DNA of 64,000 bases from Pleodorina starrii (lineage: Eukaryota > Chlorophyta > Chlorophyceae > Chlamydomonadales > Volvocaceae): the NCBI GenBank assembly GCA_030267565.1, contig BRXU01000004.1:6197001-6261000 (forward strand). Direction: 5' to 3'. The translations under genes and the position numbers were made by a program. How positions within the stretch are numbered: position 1 is the first letter of the stretch; the number at the start of each line of letters is the position of its first letter. Under the pieces are notes generated by a model. The model did no database searches and had not been told where the DNA came from. It saw only the letters and a program-made list of their open reading frames with translations. Below are positions 45,258 to 57,000 of this stretch, piece by piece.

Positions 45258-45826
45258 TTTCGAGGAGTCGAGGCTAAAGTGCCACTGTCCGTCGCCCCTT
45301 TGGAGACGCTACCGTATCGAAGCGACGGAATCGGGAGTAACGGCTGGGCTCTGCAAGCAGGTGGCCTTAGGTAAAGCGGCTTGCGTGAGTCGAACAGATT
45401 AAGCGGAATCAGAATAGGGCGCGAGGCGGACTGCGTGCCAGAAACACAGCTGCCTGTCCTGACAAGATAGGCAAACGACACACATCAGCACTGTTGATTT
45501 TCGGCCAGACTTCCTAAGACCTGCGCCCACCCTGTCGTATTGTGGGCCTGAGTAGGCCTAAGCGGGTAGCCCGTCGCGTTCGTAGAGTCAGACATGTGGC
45601 TTGCAGCTACCTGGCAGGTGTGTTGCGCCCACCTCGATACGGCTTCTTACCTAGTATCTATATATGGGCTGAGGTCTCTGAACTCAAACAGCTGATAGTA
45701 ACAACCGTGGCTTGCTTGAGACTTTCGGGCTTGTCTCTTAAGGCTTAGGCCCGGCTCAGCTCATGGAGCCAGTCTGACACGCAGCTGGTCCTTCTAACAT
45801 TAAGCACTCTACTTCATCATGTGTAT
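45258..45826. other. 5' flank of the pherophorin-type gene
   Basis: Contains the presumed promoter of the - strand gene. No TATA-like or other element stands out, and no further gene was found. Confidence 0.4.
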
Positions 45827-47305
45827 TAGGGGTGTTTCTATAGGCCCGAAACCACAATCTACGGAAGCTAACTGTTTCTATGGACATGCTCGTCCCACCG
45901 TAGCGTAGGAAAATAATTCTACTGAGCTACGGCGAGTTTGGCCCATAGCTCAGTAGAAAGTCGTAGAATGGAGCTAGTGGAGCTAGTGGAGCTAGTGGAG
46001 CGAGCTTGCTAGTGCAACTTTCGCGCGTCCTGGGCCATCGACGCACTCGGAAAAAATGCTTGGCTTTTTCAGAGCGGAGCACAGCGAAGCGTTGAAAAAG
46101 ACAGGTTCTTGGGTCGAAGTAGTTATATTAGTTATTTGTCGTACTTTGCCCTTCGGGCTGTTCTCGGTGGAACAGGTTCCACCTTCTTTATCTGCCTATT
46201 GTAGCTAGATATAACGAGTATTGCTGCCCTTCTGCCAGGGCAGTTTACGGTGATATTCCCACCCTGCCCACCCTGCCGAGGGTTGCGCGGCCGGTCGGCG
46301 GCGCTGCCCGCCCGCGCGGTGTGTGTTAACCGTGTTCGGGTGGCCCGCGCCTTGGCTTGGCGCTCGGCCGGGGCGGTCTCCGCGGAGGCCTGGTTCCGCG
46401 CCCGGTTTCCGGCGCGTTTTTTCTTCGCCGTTCCGTGTGTTCGGTGCGGCGTCACGCACTGGGGGGTGCCGCTGGCGCCCGGGTTGCGGGCGCCGTGCGG
46501 CCGGCGGCGCTCGTGTGGTCGCGGCCCTGGTGGCCGGTTTCGGGTCTCTGTTGCGTTCGTTGTGAGTCCTGGTTGCGACTCCTGGTTGTGTGAGTCCGGT
46601 TGCGACTCCTGGTTGCTCGTTTATCTGCTGCATGTGGCCACTGGTCCAACGTGAAAAACGACTGACTGGGGCTGATTGCAGGTGGTTGAGGCTGGGACTA
46701 CGAGGCGGAGCTTTGCGGCTAGCAGTTAAAATGGTTTGCCTGACGTTCTCTGTAACGGTTATTACGAATGAGAACCCAAGAAGCGGGCTTTTCCCTGGGC
46801 AAAATGTTCGCAAGGAGCGCCGTCTCAGCATGGAAATGTGCAACCCTCAAAGGCATTCACAGATGTCTTGCTTTTTGATTGAACTTATCAATTCAAAGCA
46901 TATTAGCCTCTTATGCGAGGGTCCGTTTGCAAGCCATCACTCGACCATGGATGATGGGGGTTCCGTGTCGTTGAACGCGCCGCATCATAAAGACTTCTGG
47001 GACAGGTTGATATGTCAGTTATGTTTCAGGCGTGTATTGTTGCAAGCCCATAAGCATGGCGATGGCCTGCTGCTGGTTTGTGGGAGCCACATCGATAGCG
47101 ACTTTGCTTCGGAGTGCAGATAGTGCTGACGGACTGTTCTTATTTTGTTGCATAATTATAGATAGTTGTTTTAAGCAGTTGCTGCAAAATTATGTTGGTT
47201 CCGGTCAGGTTTCTGGGCGTTCATAGAAACAGCACTTGTACGGGCTCTACGCGCTTTCAATGTACGAGGTAGATACGCCCGGAACCAAAAGCCATAGAAA
47301 CAGGG
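45827..47305. mobile_element. Non-autonomous DNA-type element with GGGTGTTTCTATRG ends
   Basis: The left end AGGGGTGTTTCTATAGG at 45827 is mirrored by CCATAGAAACAGGGCT ending at 47305. Both are flanked by ATT, a possible short target duplication. The interior has a 13-bp perfect hairpin, a GGAGCTAGT tandem run near 45970-46005 and a GC-rich centre. No transposase was recognised. The right 540 bp recur inverted at 48286-48835. Confidence 0.55.
45917..45958. repeat. 13-bp perfect inverted repeat with 16-base loop
   Basis: TTCTACTGAGCTA at 45917-45929 is the reverse complement of 45946-45958. It lies inside the 45827-47305 element and may be a subterminal structure of it. Confidence 0.9.
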
Positions 47306-47310
47306 CTATT
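46765..47310 (+). repeat. Large inverted repeat, left arm
   Basis: Reads as a diverged reverse complement of 48286-48835. Matching blocks include CAGCATGGAAATG, AGCATATTAGCCTCT, TTTGCAAGCCATCACT, TTTGTGGGAGCC, ACGGACTGT and GGTAGATACGCCCGGAACC. The two arms enclose about 1 kb. They are probably two copies of one element in opposite orientation rather than a single hairpin gene. Confidence 0.75.
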
Positions 47311-47327
47311 ACCGTATTTTTTGTTAT

Positions 47328-47806
47328 CGAAAGGGGTGAGACCCCCTGAGACCCCTTCGCGGTCTCAGCCACCACTAGTCAGTCTATTGCTGTGTGTTCT
47401 ATGCAAAATATTGTACTGATTAGTGGCGGGCGAGACACGTACACGTGCGAAGATGCGGTGGATCCATTTTCCCATGACCATGGAGGCTCAAAGCGGCCTT
47501 ACAATGAGTACGAAGGATACAACCAAGTATACAACTTATTATTATCCAAAGTGCGGAGACCGTTCTTCCGTTCATCGCGGATTTGATGACCTGCTGACGG
47601 CCCTCAAACTAACGCATATTTGATCAGGCAGTCAAAGCACTAAAAATGCTGTTAAGTTCATTCCTCTGAGACTCGCGCATTGAAGACTTTTGAAGGGCGC
47701 GCTACGGTATCAGGGCCTGAGACCCCCGGGGAGCCCGATGGCCGTCCACTCGGAGTCTCACGAGACCCGTACAGCGGGGTGTCCAGGGGTCTCACCCCTT
47801 TACGTA
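47328..47806. mobile_element. MITE-like element with GGGGTGAGACCCC ends
   Basis: AAAGGGGTGAGACCCC at 47330-47345 and its inverted counterpart GGGGTCTCACCCCTTT at about 47787-47802 bound a segment of roughly 470 bp. No gene was found inside. Confidence 0.5.
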
Positions 47807-47921
47807 TTATACTGACTCTCTGGACCGAAAAGAGGTTTATGTCCCCGGGAACGAATTAATCACTCACAGAGGAGCTGGATAACAGCTACATACATAGTGC
47901 AATCGCACGACATCTAGACCA

Positions 47922-48250
47922 GCGCGGCAGAAGCTTTGGGACCTGGGTGTACCGGAGGGAGCGAGTGTTTGCGACGTCATGCAAATAGACGATCAGCGCG
48001 GTCTTGCAAAGGTTGTTTATGACATGTTTTGCTTTCGGCGCGAGCGCATCGCCGTGTAGAGTCGATGGAGACTCCTTCTCAGGTCATGTTGTGCTTTTGT
48101 GACGTATCTGTCTTATGTTGTCTTTATGCCCTTTCTGCTACGGTTGATTTTTCCTTACTTTTTGTTCCTTTTGCTTGTCTGAGGCGGTTCATGAGCCTTC
48201 GGGTTCGTTTGAACCGTACGAGCTCACTGAAGCTTGTAACAACATCATAG
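47922..48250 (+). mobile_element. LINE-A 3' end, second copy
   Basis: 47922-48059 codes the last 45 residues of a LINE-A-type ORF2 (LWDLGVPEGASV, DDQRGLAKVVYDMF, then stop), close to 19964-20100 on the other strand. The 3' UTR shares the GGTTCATGAGCCTTCGGGTT and AAGCTTGTAAC segments with 19797-19860. The rest of the element is absent, as expected for a severely 5'-truncated insertion. Confidence 0.75.
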
Positions 48251-48285
48251 ACCAGGCCACTAACCAAATCTCCGGCGAAATCGCT

Positions 48286-48835
48286 TCTTAGGGGTGTTTC
48301 TATGGCTTTTGGTTCCGGGCGTATCTACCTCGTACATAGAATGCGCGCAGAATCCGTACAGGGGCCGTTTCCATGGACCTGGATGGACCTCCTGAAACCA
48401 TAGTGGAACCTACACAATTATGCACCTATTGCTGGAAGCAATCTTATGTTATTGTATCATAAATTTAGGACAGTCCGTTAGAGCTATCGGCACCTCGAAC
48501 CCACGCCGATACAAGGATGGCTCCCACAGGCTCCCACAAACGAGCAGGTCATTTCCTGCTAATGGTCATGCACCAATATAGATTCCAAATTTTCGCATTG
48601 TTCATTTATTTCATAGCCGGGTACGTCGTCCTTGTCCAGATGGCGGAACCCCAGTTGTTCATGGTCTAGTGATGGCTTGCAAACGCGCCCTCGCGTTAGA
48701 GGCTAATATGCTATGACTTGATAACTTCTAGTATAAAACAAGATGTCTATGAATGCCTCTGAGGATCGCTCATTTCCATGCTGAAAAGCCGCTCCTTATA
48801 CCCGGAAATTCCCGAAGAAAGCGTAAAGAAAGCAC
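48286..48835 (-). repeat. Large inverted repeat, right arm
   Basis: Counterpart of 46765-47310. Its inner end AGGGGTGTTTCTATGG at 48290 is a terminus of the same element family that ends at 47305 and 45827. Confidence 0.75.
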
Positions 48836-48898
48836 GCCAGAGAACCCGTTAGGGGCTTCTCTGGCTGCTTTCTGCTTTCTCGGGCATGCGAGGGAGGG

Positions 48899-48931
48899 GC
48901 GTTTGTTTGTTTGTTTGTTTGTTTGTTTGTT
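48899..48931 (+). repeat. (GTTT)n microsatellite
   Basis: Seven to eight GTTT units with no interruption, inside a repeat-rich region. Confidence 0.95.
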
Positions 48932-49059
48932 CGGAGGTACAGCTGGAAAGAGCGGGTTGGCAGAGAATAAAAATGCGATATACGTGCGCTATACGGGTGC
49001 GTACGGGACAGCGTTGACGATAGCGGTTCACCGAGCCGACGTCGCGTGATCGAGCCCTA

Positions 49060-49108
49060 CGGGGTGCAATCCGCGCGGGGTGCAATCCGCGCGGGGTGCA
49101 GTCCGCGC
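49060..49108 (+). repeat. 16-bp unit in three tandem copies
   Basis: GGGGTGCAATCCGCGC is repeated three times with one substitution in the last unit. Confidence 0.9.
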
Positions 49109-49299
49109 GAGTGGGCTACTTGTGAAATCGGTAGGACACCTTCGGCCCAGTCAGTGTAGGCTGCAAGCATTGTGGAGAGCGATGCATGACAGAAACTGCA
49201 GACAAGGCACAAGTCAGGTTCGCTGAGCAAGTCGAATCTCAAAACAGCAGTGGGGCCCGTAGAGCCGTAGTGTGTGTAGGATGTAGAGAATGAACAATT

Positions 49300-50350
49300 G
49301 AACAAAAGAGAACCCAATAGGGGCTTCTGCTTCTGCATCCTCACCCGCAGAAAGCTTAAGGAAAGCACGACAGGGAAATCGAGGACGGCACACGTGGGGC
49401 CGTACACCCGTAACGTAATGTGAGGCCGTGCAAGGGATTTCCGTCCGCCTGTTGCGCTGAGGAGCGCCTCGTTAATTCCAGGTTCAATTAGTGTACACCA
49501 GAGTGGGTACTCCGAAGGATGTTGAAAGGCTGGTGGCACTGTTGGGTGAAGGAGGACGGCACATGTGGGGCCGTATCGCCGTAAAGGGGCAGTGCAAGGA
49601 AGTTCCGTCGGCCTGCGGGAGTCAGGAGCGCTTTATTAATAGAATGCTGCAGCACAACGCCGGCACCACGCACGGACAGAAAGAGTAAGAGCCGGCTCGC
49701 GACGGTGACAACAACACCGGCCGAAATGACCCATGGGTCACTTGGAGCCGCGCGTCCATTCTGCCTCGGTCGCCGTACATTGCGAGCTTCGTTTGGTATC
49801 GGTAAGCATGAAGCAAATACAATAGTGCGTTGGCGGAGAATAAAAAGTGTGATATACGAGCGTGTACGTGGGGATGTCGGTCATCGCACAGCCGAGGTGC
49901 CCGTTCCTTGGACGCCAATCGAAAGTGCTCGACTGGCGGACACAGACGGTTGGCCGCTGGCTAGCGACTGGTGGGGCGGTCGCTGCTGTTCTGGCTACTA
50001 GCTTCATGACGTGCTTCCCATGGTTACGCCGTTATTGAAGTGCGACTGTTGTTGGAGAGGGTGCGGTGGCACTCCGTGCTTTTAACCTCGTTCTGCGTCC
50101 GTTGAAGGATCGTTTGAGTTACGTCTGACTAGTTGTAAACACCGCGACGCGCGTGGTCAGCGGCCGCGTGCGGATGCAGCACCGATAACAGGAGCCGGCT
50201 CGCGACGGTCGCGACGTCGCCCACATGACCCATGGGTCACTTGGAGCCAACGATTGCGAGCTTGATTTGGTATGTCGGTACGTATGAAGCAAAATCCCGA
50301 AGAAAGCGTAAGGAAAGCATGCCAGAGTACCCGTTAGGGGCTTCTCAAAC
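49300..50350. repeat. Mosaic of duplicated repeat fragments
   Basis: 50285-50350 (CCGAAGAAAGCGTAAGGAAAGC and following) recurs at 48808-48870 and, diverged, at 49305-49375. 49688-49810, around GACCCATGGGTCACTTGGAGCC, recurs at 50190-50290. These look like pieces of one interspersed family rearranged locally. No gene was recognised. Confidence 0.6.
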
Positions 50351-50394
50351 GCGAAGAACTGTACCAGCAAGCAGGAAGTTAGGGATTTAGCTGC

Positions 50395-50955
50395 TGGATG
50401 GGTGGGTGGCTGGATGGGTGGCTGGCTGGGTGTGTGTGTGTGTGGGTGGCTGGGTGGGTGGCTGGGTGGGTGAGTGGCTGGGTGGCTGGGTGGCTGGGTG
50501 GCTGGGTGGGTGGCTGGGTGGGTGGCTGGGTGGGTGGCTGGGTGGCTGAGTGGGTGGGTGGCCGGGTGGGTGGCTGGCTGGGTGGCTGGGTTGGTGGGTG
50601 GCTGGGTGGCTGGGTGGCTGGGTGGCTGGGTGGCTGGGTGGCTGGGTGGCTGGGTGGCGGCTGGATGGTTGGGTGGCCGGGTGGGTGCGTGGCTGGGTGG
50701 CTGGGTGGCTGGGTGGCTGGGTGGGTGGGTGGGGTGCTGGGTGGTTGGCTGAGTGGGTGGGTGGGTGGCTGGGTGGCTGGGTGGCTGGCTGGCTGGCTGG
50801 CTGGGTGGGTGAGTGGCTGGGTGGCTGGGTGGCTGAGTGGGGGTTGGTGGGTGGCTGGGTGGCTGGGTTGGTGGCTGGGTGGGGTGGCTGGCTGGGTGGC
50901 TGGCTGGCTGGGTGTGTGGGTAGGTGGCTGGGTGGCTGGGTGGCTGGCTGGGTAG
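50395..50955 (+). repeat. GGGTGGCT minisatellite
   Basis: About 560 bp of GGGTGGCT and GGGTGGGTGGCT units. All frames are open on both strands (repeats such as HPATQPPS on -), which creates long artefactual ORFs. The G-rich strand could adopt quadruplexes. Confidence 0.95.
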
Positions 50956-51726
50956 GAGCGAGCAGGCAAGCAAGCAAAGCAGGACACACATAAAGCCACG
51001 AACGAGCTGGGGTGGCGACGCGGCGCAAAAGACGGCAGGAAGGGGCGGCGGGGCAGAGAAGAAAGGGATACGGATGGGCAAAACGTACGACGGCAGGGAG
51101 GCGAAAGGCAGAGAGGAAAGGGCAAAGGACAAGAGAATGGCAAGGAGAACGGCAAAGGGAAAGAGAACAGCAGAAGGAAGACGAGTGCGGGAGGGACGGA
51201 ACACGGAAGGCGGGGCAGGGGAGAAAGGGCGAAGGGGCACGAGGGCAAGGGCAAGGGCGAGGAGAAGGGAAGAACGACGGCAGGACGAGCGGAAAGGGCA
51301 GAGGCAGCGGGGCGCGGGAAGATGCGATGCGCAGGAGGGGCCGGGTGGCGGAGCGTAAGGAGTCGGCTCCCCACCACACGGGCCGAGCACGCAGGCCACC
51401 ACGCATGCATGACAGCATGAGGGGCCTGGGGCGAGGTGAATGCGGCCAAGGGTGGACAGGACAGAAGCAGGACAGGGACAGGGCGGGGCAGAGGCGGGGC
51501 AGGGGAAAGGCATGGGGGGGGAGCGGGGGGGGATGGGGCAGGGCACGAGGGCCAAGGAAAAACCCAGCGCGGTGGGCATAGCGCACGAGCAGACAAGGAG
51601 GCGGGGGACCAAGGGGGGCATGCGCGGGCGGGGGGGGCGTGTGTGGGTGTGGGTGTGGGGCGGGGCGGGACGGGTGTGGGTGTGGGGGGGGGGGGGGGCG
51701 GGGTGTGTGTGTGTGTGTGTGTGTGT
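50956..51726 (+). other. Purine-rich spacer between two minisatellite blocks
   Basis: Dominated by AGG, AAG and GGCA words, ending in GTGTGGG-rich and GT simple sequence. The open frames on - are Pro/Cys/Leu-rich with no domain pattern. I see no gene. Confidence 0.6.
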
Positions 51727-51812
51727 CTGGGTTGCTGGCTGGGTGAGTGGCTGGGTGGGTGGCTGGGTGGCTGGGTGGGTGGCTGGGTGGCTGGGTGGGT
51801 GACTGGGTGGGT
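51727..51812 (+). repeat. GGGTGGCT minisatellite, second block
   Basis: Same unit as 50395-50955, separated from it by purine-rich sequence. Confidence 0.9.
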
Positions 51813-54515
51813 AGGTCCTTCTGCTGATGTCGTGCATCCATCCTGTTAACGCATCAGGTTGACGCACTGATCGGACATTTACGGACAACCCCCGCAGCCC
51901 GCACGTGTTTGTGCAACTTATAGCTTGCAACTTTCGGGAGTGGCGTCAAATGAGACGTGCAGCTCAGCACAGACATGAGTGATGATGATGGATGCTGTCA
52001 ACATCATTGGCAGCACCGCAATGCCCGCTGAGGACCGTTGCTTAACCGTTTCTTGCAAAGAAACGGACGGGCAAGTGTTATGTGTTGCTTTCGAGACTTA
52101 ACGTGGCATAGCGGCTCTGGTTAGATTGTTATTTTACGGCATGTGTACACAGGGTCGTACAGGTGCCGGATGGTTCTGGGATGGTCCCGGCGGCCCACAC
52201 CTTCCTGGCCAACCAGGCGGGCCGGTTGTCGGTTCTCCGGACACTGCCTCCCCTCCCGGATGCCCCTGACGGTCTATGTGCTGGCCTGAGTTCGCTTTTG
52301 TGAGTGCATGTCGCGTGTACACTTGACTCAGCTGCTACAGAGGGCTTCAGGTTGGGCCGACATACGTATCGGGACCGTGTTTGCTTATGTTGTTGCCCTC
52401 TGGCGGTGCTTATGGCCCTTGTTTCATTTGATATGGCTCGTTCTTTCTCCCACGAGCTGTTATTGGATGGGACCTGCGCGACGCGTGTGGGGACCTGCAT
52501 GACGGAGCCTAGGCCTTCCTAATTCACGTTCGATTGAAGGGTGCTTATAATGCAACAGCACGTTGGAGACCATTTCTGATGACTACCACACGCGGAACTG
52601 AACCTTGACGAGTGATCACCTTCCCTCGTGCCTCCACTCCCTCTCGCTTTCTTCGGGCAACAGATCCGTAGGATCCCTAACTTATTGGTTACCGATTTTG
52701 GTTCTAAGAACCAAAAGAGGTTTATGTCCCCAGGAGGGGGCGTGGGACCCGTACGTGGGACCCGTATAGCGGTAAAAAGCAGTACCAGGAAGGTACGCGC
52801 AACGCGAAAAAGCTGCGGGCGTGTTCACTGCACAGAGCCGACCGTACATGAGGAGCCGGAACAGGACGAGGAATGGAAGGCACAAAGAAGGCCGGCTCGG
52901 GCCGGGCTGGGCGCCATAATCGCCCGCGTGACGACCAGAAATGAAACGTCCACTAACGACCACCAGAACGCGAACCCGTCTCAGAAAAGATCACACAGAA
53001 GTAGTGGACACGTTGCCATGCGTAGGCATGTCGACTAGAGCAGACAATGGACAAGGGCAAGGAAAGTTGGAACGAGCGGGACAGCGAAACGTTCATTTCT
53101 TTAATGTAACGTGTATGCATACTGTAAAGTTATCAGAGGGCATAAAAACGGCCTGGCAGGGTAGGGCTGGGCGACATCTTGGCCCTCGTGACTACCAAAA
53201 CGGCAACGGTCGCCAACGACCATCATAACAGCACAGCACTTGCCAGGGCGAGACACCCCGCTCCAGTATCGCAACGCCGAAACACGAGTAATAAATAAAT
53301 GAGGAACCACGGAGGGCAACCGTAAATCAGCGCGACTGCGCGAGAGTAACGGCTTCACAGCGACGCACGGCCTGGAGGATAGGAGCGTTAGGACACGCAA
53401 CACACCTGTGCTTCCGATGGAGCGAACATGGCTGCGCTCGCGCTAGGCGGCAACTAGCTGCGGTCGCTGCAAGAAGGCGTGATGCATAGCTAGTTTCACG
53501 CACAGCCTGGCCGCAGCAAGCCTGGCAGTTCCATGTGACGAAGTGACGAAGACCAGGTGACGAAGACCTGCTGCGGGTTGCAGTTCAGAACGTGCGAGCA
53601 TGCTCTCTCGCACGATTGCCGGAAGGCCGCGGACGTGAGGATGCGTTGTCGGACAACATCCTACAACAAGTGCGACAACGCGCGCAGGTCCTCCTAGCAA
53701 GCCAACAGGCCCTGAGGGGATGAGGTATTTCAAAGCTCCCATCTAAAGGGGCACGGGCCATGTGGCGCATCCTCACCCGGCCGCGGCATGCATGGCCCTT
53801 TGCCCCCTATAACGGCCCCGTGTGCGGACGGCTGACCCTGGTCCGCGAGCACAGCCGTCCTTACCCCTTCCCCCAACCCTCCACCCCAACCTCAACAAAC
53901 CCGGAAGTGCAGCCTTCGCACGCACAACTGAGTACAGCTGACGAAAAGCCCCACCAGCTAGGTGATTATTGCCCAAGCATGCTTGGCGGTATGAGAGTCC
54001 CGTACACGGGCCTGTGCCGCCCGGAAGCCAGATTCATAACAGTCCCTGCTTATAGTAGTAGCAACTTTCGCGGATGAAGGGTTCCCCCAATTTGAGTATA
54101 TGGAGGAAGCGATGTAATAGGATCCCCCTCGTTTGGCGACGATGCTTGGGCGCATCTGAGTCCACCGCAACTCAATTGTCCCCTCGGGCCGCTAGTGTCC
54201 CTTTGGGCCCTCGGCTCGTATGGGCTGTTTGTTCATGAGAGGAACACGCACCCCCAACCATGTAACAAACACACACAAAATAACAGTCGAGTCCCAGCTC
54301 CATCAGTAGATAGAGCACCAGCTCCACAAGCCATGGCCCTGTGTCAGCACGAAATGTGCCACATCGTTGGGGGCCATGACGATGACCGAACTCAGATTAG
54401 GCATTTAGCGGGCTGGGTGCACGGTTGGTAATGTACCGTCCTCGACGGTGTAGGTCGTGAAGACGGAGCGGAAAGGCTGTAGCACCTCTTGTGGTGGTCG
54501 GCCGGCGTGCAGTAA
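51813..54515. other. Repeat-rich region without recognised genes
   Basis: 52713-52790 matches the repeat at 17691-17770. A local duplication is visible: about 52885-52985 resembles 53150-53240 (GGGCTGGGCG followed by CGTGACGACCA-type sequence). The remaining frames are short and without motifs. Confidence 0.45.
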
Positions 54516-54519
54516 TCAG

Positions 54520-54880
54520 CCCCCCCGGGGCCCCCCAAAACCCCCCGGGGCCCCCCAAGCCCCCCGGGGCCCCCCCAAGCCCCCCCGGTGCCCCCCAAGC
54601 CCCCCCCAGCCCCCCCGAGGCCCCCCCCAAGGCCCCCGGGGCCCCCACAAGCCCCCCCGGGGCCCCATGTAAGCCCCCCGGGACCCCCCCAAGCCCCCCC
54701 GGGGGCCCCCCAAGGCCCCCTGGGCACCCCAAGCCCCCCCGGGGCCCCCCAAGCCCCCCTAAGCCCCCCTGGGCACCCCAAGCCCCCCCGGGGCACCCCA
54801 AGCCCCCCTAAGCCCCCCCAAGCCCCCCCGAGGCCCCCCCAAGGCCCCCGGGGCCCCCCCAAGCCCCCCTGGGCCCCCCG
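54520..54880 (+). repeat. CCCCCCAAG/GGGGCC minisatellite
   Basis: Units of the type CCCCCCGGGGCCCCCCAAG are repeated about 18 times with length variation. It directly precedes the decayed L1-type fragment at 54884. Long Pro/Gly frames on both strands are by-products. Confidence 0.95.
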
Positions 54881-54883
54881 TGA

Positions 54884-55390
54884 AGTGGGAGTGGGAGAAC
54901 GAGAACAACGAACCGTATTGGCGTTTGGCGATGGACGGCTTCGCGGGCTTCCCCATGCACCGTGCGCAATTCGGAGGCCTAACGTGGCGAGGTGCCCGTG
55001 CGGGGACACCATGTCGCAGGGCGGCCGCATGCATCACTTTTGGGACTGCAGAGTAGCGCAACATTTGAGGTCGAAACTAGAGGGTGCGACCGGCGGTCAC
55101 ATCTCCCGTTGTGAACTATGGCTAGCTGAGCCACCGGTAGGCATCGTAGGCAAGGTTTGAGATATTGTTGTGCTGGCGGCAATTGTAGCGCTGGAACGAG
55201 GGCGGCAGTTGCTTTACAAGTCCCGGGCAGCCGCGCCCTATCAAGGTTTTTGCGATCGAGTAGGGCTTAGTATCGATGCAGCTTTTTGGGAGCGCCTACG
55301 CTGTTTTGCGCTCGTTAGAGACGCCCGCGCGAACTGGGATGACGTCCCAAGCAAGCACCCACTCTTTCCTCCACACGGACGCGAACGTAA
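54884..55390 (+). pseudogene. Decayed L1-type ORF2 C-terminus
   Basis: Parallels the protein at 39884-41350: WEWENENNEPYWRLAMDG, then after a frame change CPCGDTMSQGGRMHHFWDC, CELWLAEPP, a TGA at 55158-55160, then ALERGRQLLYKSRAA and FWERLRCFALVRDARANWDD. The Gln-rich linker and the ITDFF motif of the 39884 copy are absent. At least one frameshift and one stop show it is dead. Confidence 0.75.
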
Positions 55391-55429
55391 GCCTTTACTG
55401 CTTACAATTGGTATCGAGACCTATGCCGT

Positions 55430-55480
55430 ACGACCACGTGCTCGGGAGGTCGCCGGTTCGATCCCTGGTCAAAGCGCATG
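55430..55480 (+). repeat. tRNA-derived SINE head, fragment
   Basis: GGTTCGATCCC at 55455-55465 is an RNA polymerase III B-box. Its upstream CGGGAGGTC resembles the GAGAGGTCACC of the longer copy at 58310-58366. No A-box is seen and no tRNA cloverleaf forms. Confidence 0.5.
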
Positions 55481-56580
55481 GCTATCGGGTCAAACCCTTG
55501 TGAGGGTGGGGAGGCCCCATGCATGGACGCCGAGGACGGCTCACTCTAAGGGGGGGAGTGTAAGCCTGGCTCCTGATGAGCATCCGCGGGATAAGCCTTT
55601 ACTGCTTACACCTTGCAAGCTTGCATCCGTGTTGAAGACGTGTTTTTGGAGCCATACCCTGACCGCGCGCACATGTACCTCCTGAATACAGGGCAACTGA
55701 TATGACTACCTACTTCTCCCTATTCCCGATGCCTCGGCTAGCTAGTTCGTTGGTTACGCTGGTCCGCTACACACGGCCTGCTTACACCAAAAGCGGGACT
55801 GCCGGAGGCCCTTACTTGTCTCAGACCAATTGAAGGGTTAAGCACCAGAGGAGTTGTGATCTCAATATGTGGGCCAGCAGTACACATGTGGGCGGTAACG
55901 GGGCAGTACCGTCGCATCGTCAGCGGCACCGAAGCACGCTGAGAACAGGAGAAATTGCAGAGAATGGCAAGGGCGGCAGTATGTGAGTCGGAAGCAAGGA
56001 TCGGCGAAACGAAATGGAGTCAAACAAGGGAAAGCGCCATGAGGACGCCAGTGCCGGTTACGCGAACGGTTGACGCAATACGCGGAGACCTCTGCGTGGA
56101 CCGTCACCGCGATCAGAAAAACAAATACAGCAGGAATGGCGCTTGGATGCAAAGCGACGGTTACGCATGGCGCAGGACGTAGGAGGCCGAAACCGGAGCA
56201 TACATACATACGCTGCGCAGGTTCTCACGCGTCCGAAGGCTCTTTGCAGGGCAACGAAAACGACGCAGGAGGGTGACAATACAGGCGGGTGATGAACAGG
56301 TAAAGCGAGCAAGCGCAGGTATCCGAAAAAGTGCTGTCCGTCCCAAACCTCAGGCAGGAAAAAAAGTGTCGCCGGTATGAGCGGTGCGGCGATGGCGGCT
56401 TACTTGCCGAACGCTATACGTGCTTGTGACTGTCATTATAGGTGTTCTCCTTTCGCCGTCACAGCCTAGAGACGCGTTTTGGGGACGCACCTGGCGGACG
56501 GCCATCAGCTGCACGGCCGTCTAGGAGCGCCATCGACACGTAACTGCGGCAAATCGCGCTGCTTCAGGAGAGCGGCGGTG
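55481..56580. other. Gene-free region
   Basis: 55623-55710 and 55765-55815 match the interspersed repeat near 18361-18450 and 18710-18785. Nothing else was recognised. Confidence 0.45.
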
Positions 56581-56582
56581 TC

Positions 56583-57000
56583 GTGTCGATCAATGGGTCG
56601 CGGCCCGGGCAGGAATGGCTTATGGGGCAGGGTGGCCCCACCTGGGCGAGCTCGTTGAGAAGTGAGAACGCGCGGCAAGCCCAGAAAAGCCACTATGTGC
56701 TCGAGCGAGCTATGCACGAGGCCCGGGACCGGGCAGCAGTCCGCTTGTTGGTTGCCGGGACAGCCCAGCAGAGCCAACATGTTCTGGAGCGGGCTGTGCT
56801 GGATGCTCAGGAGTGAGTCGCAGCCCGGTTGTTGGAGGCAAGGAGTGTGTGGGAGGGGCCGGCCGGCCTGGCACGAACAGCTGAACGCCCGGAAGAAGCA
56901 GCTGTGACAGCGACCGGCGCAACAACATCAGCAGCGGCTGCGACAGGTGCGTGGGTGCGGGGAATGGGCCTGGGGCGGAAGCCTTGCATGGATGGTAGGA
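56583..57000 (+). pseudogene. Possible coiled-coil gag or ORF1 remnant
   Basis: In one frame, interrupted by TGA at 56814-56816, an imperfect repeat of the type VLERAxxxAxxRxAxRLL occurs about twice and leads into a Thr/Ala-rich stretch. The heptad-like Leu/Ala pattern suggests a coiled coil, as in retroelement structural proteins. The assignment is a guess. Confidence 0.25.

Noticed and set aside
50119..51930. 603-codon Pro/His/Gln-rich frame on -
   Set aside because: It spans two minisatellite blocks in which all frames are open, and has no domain outside the repeats.
54397..55030. Gly/Pro-rich frames on both strands
   Set aside because: They are translations of the GC minisatellite at 54520-54880.
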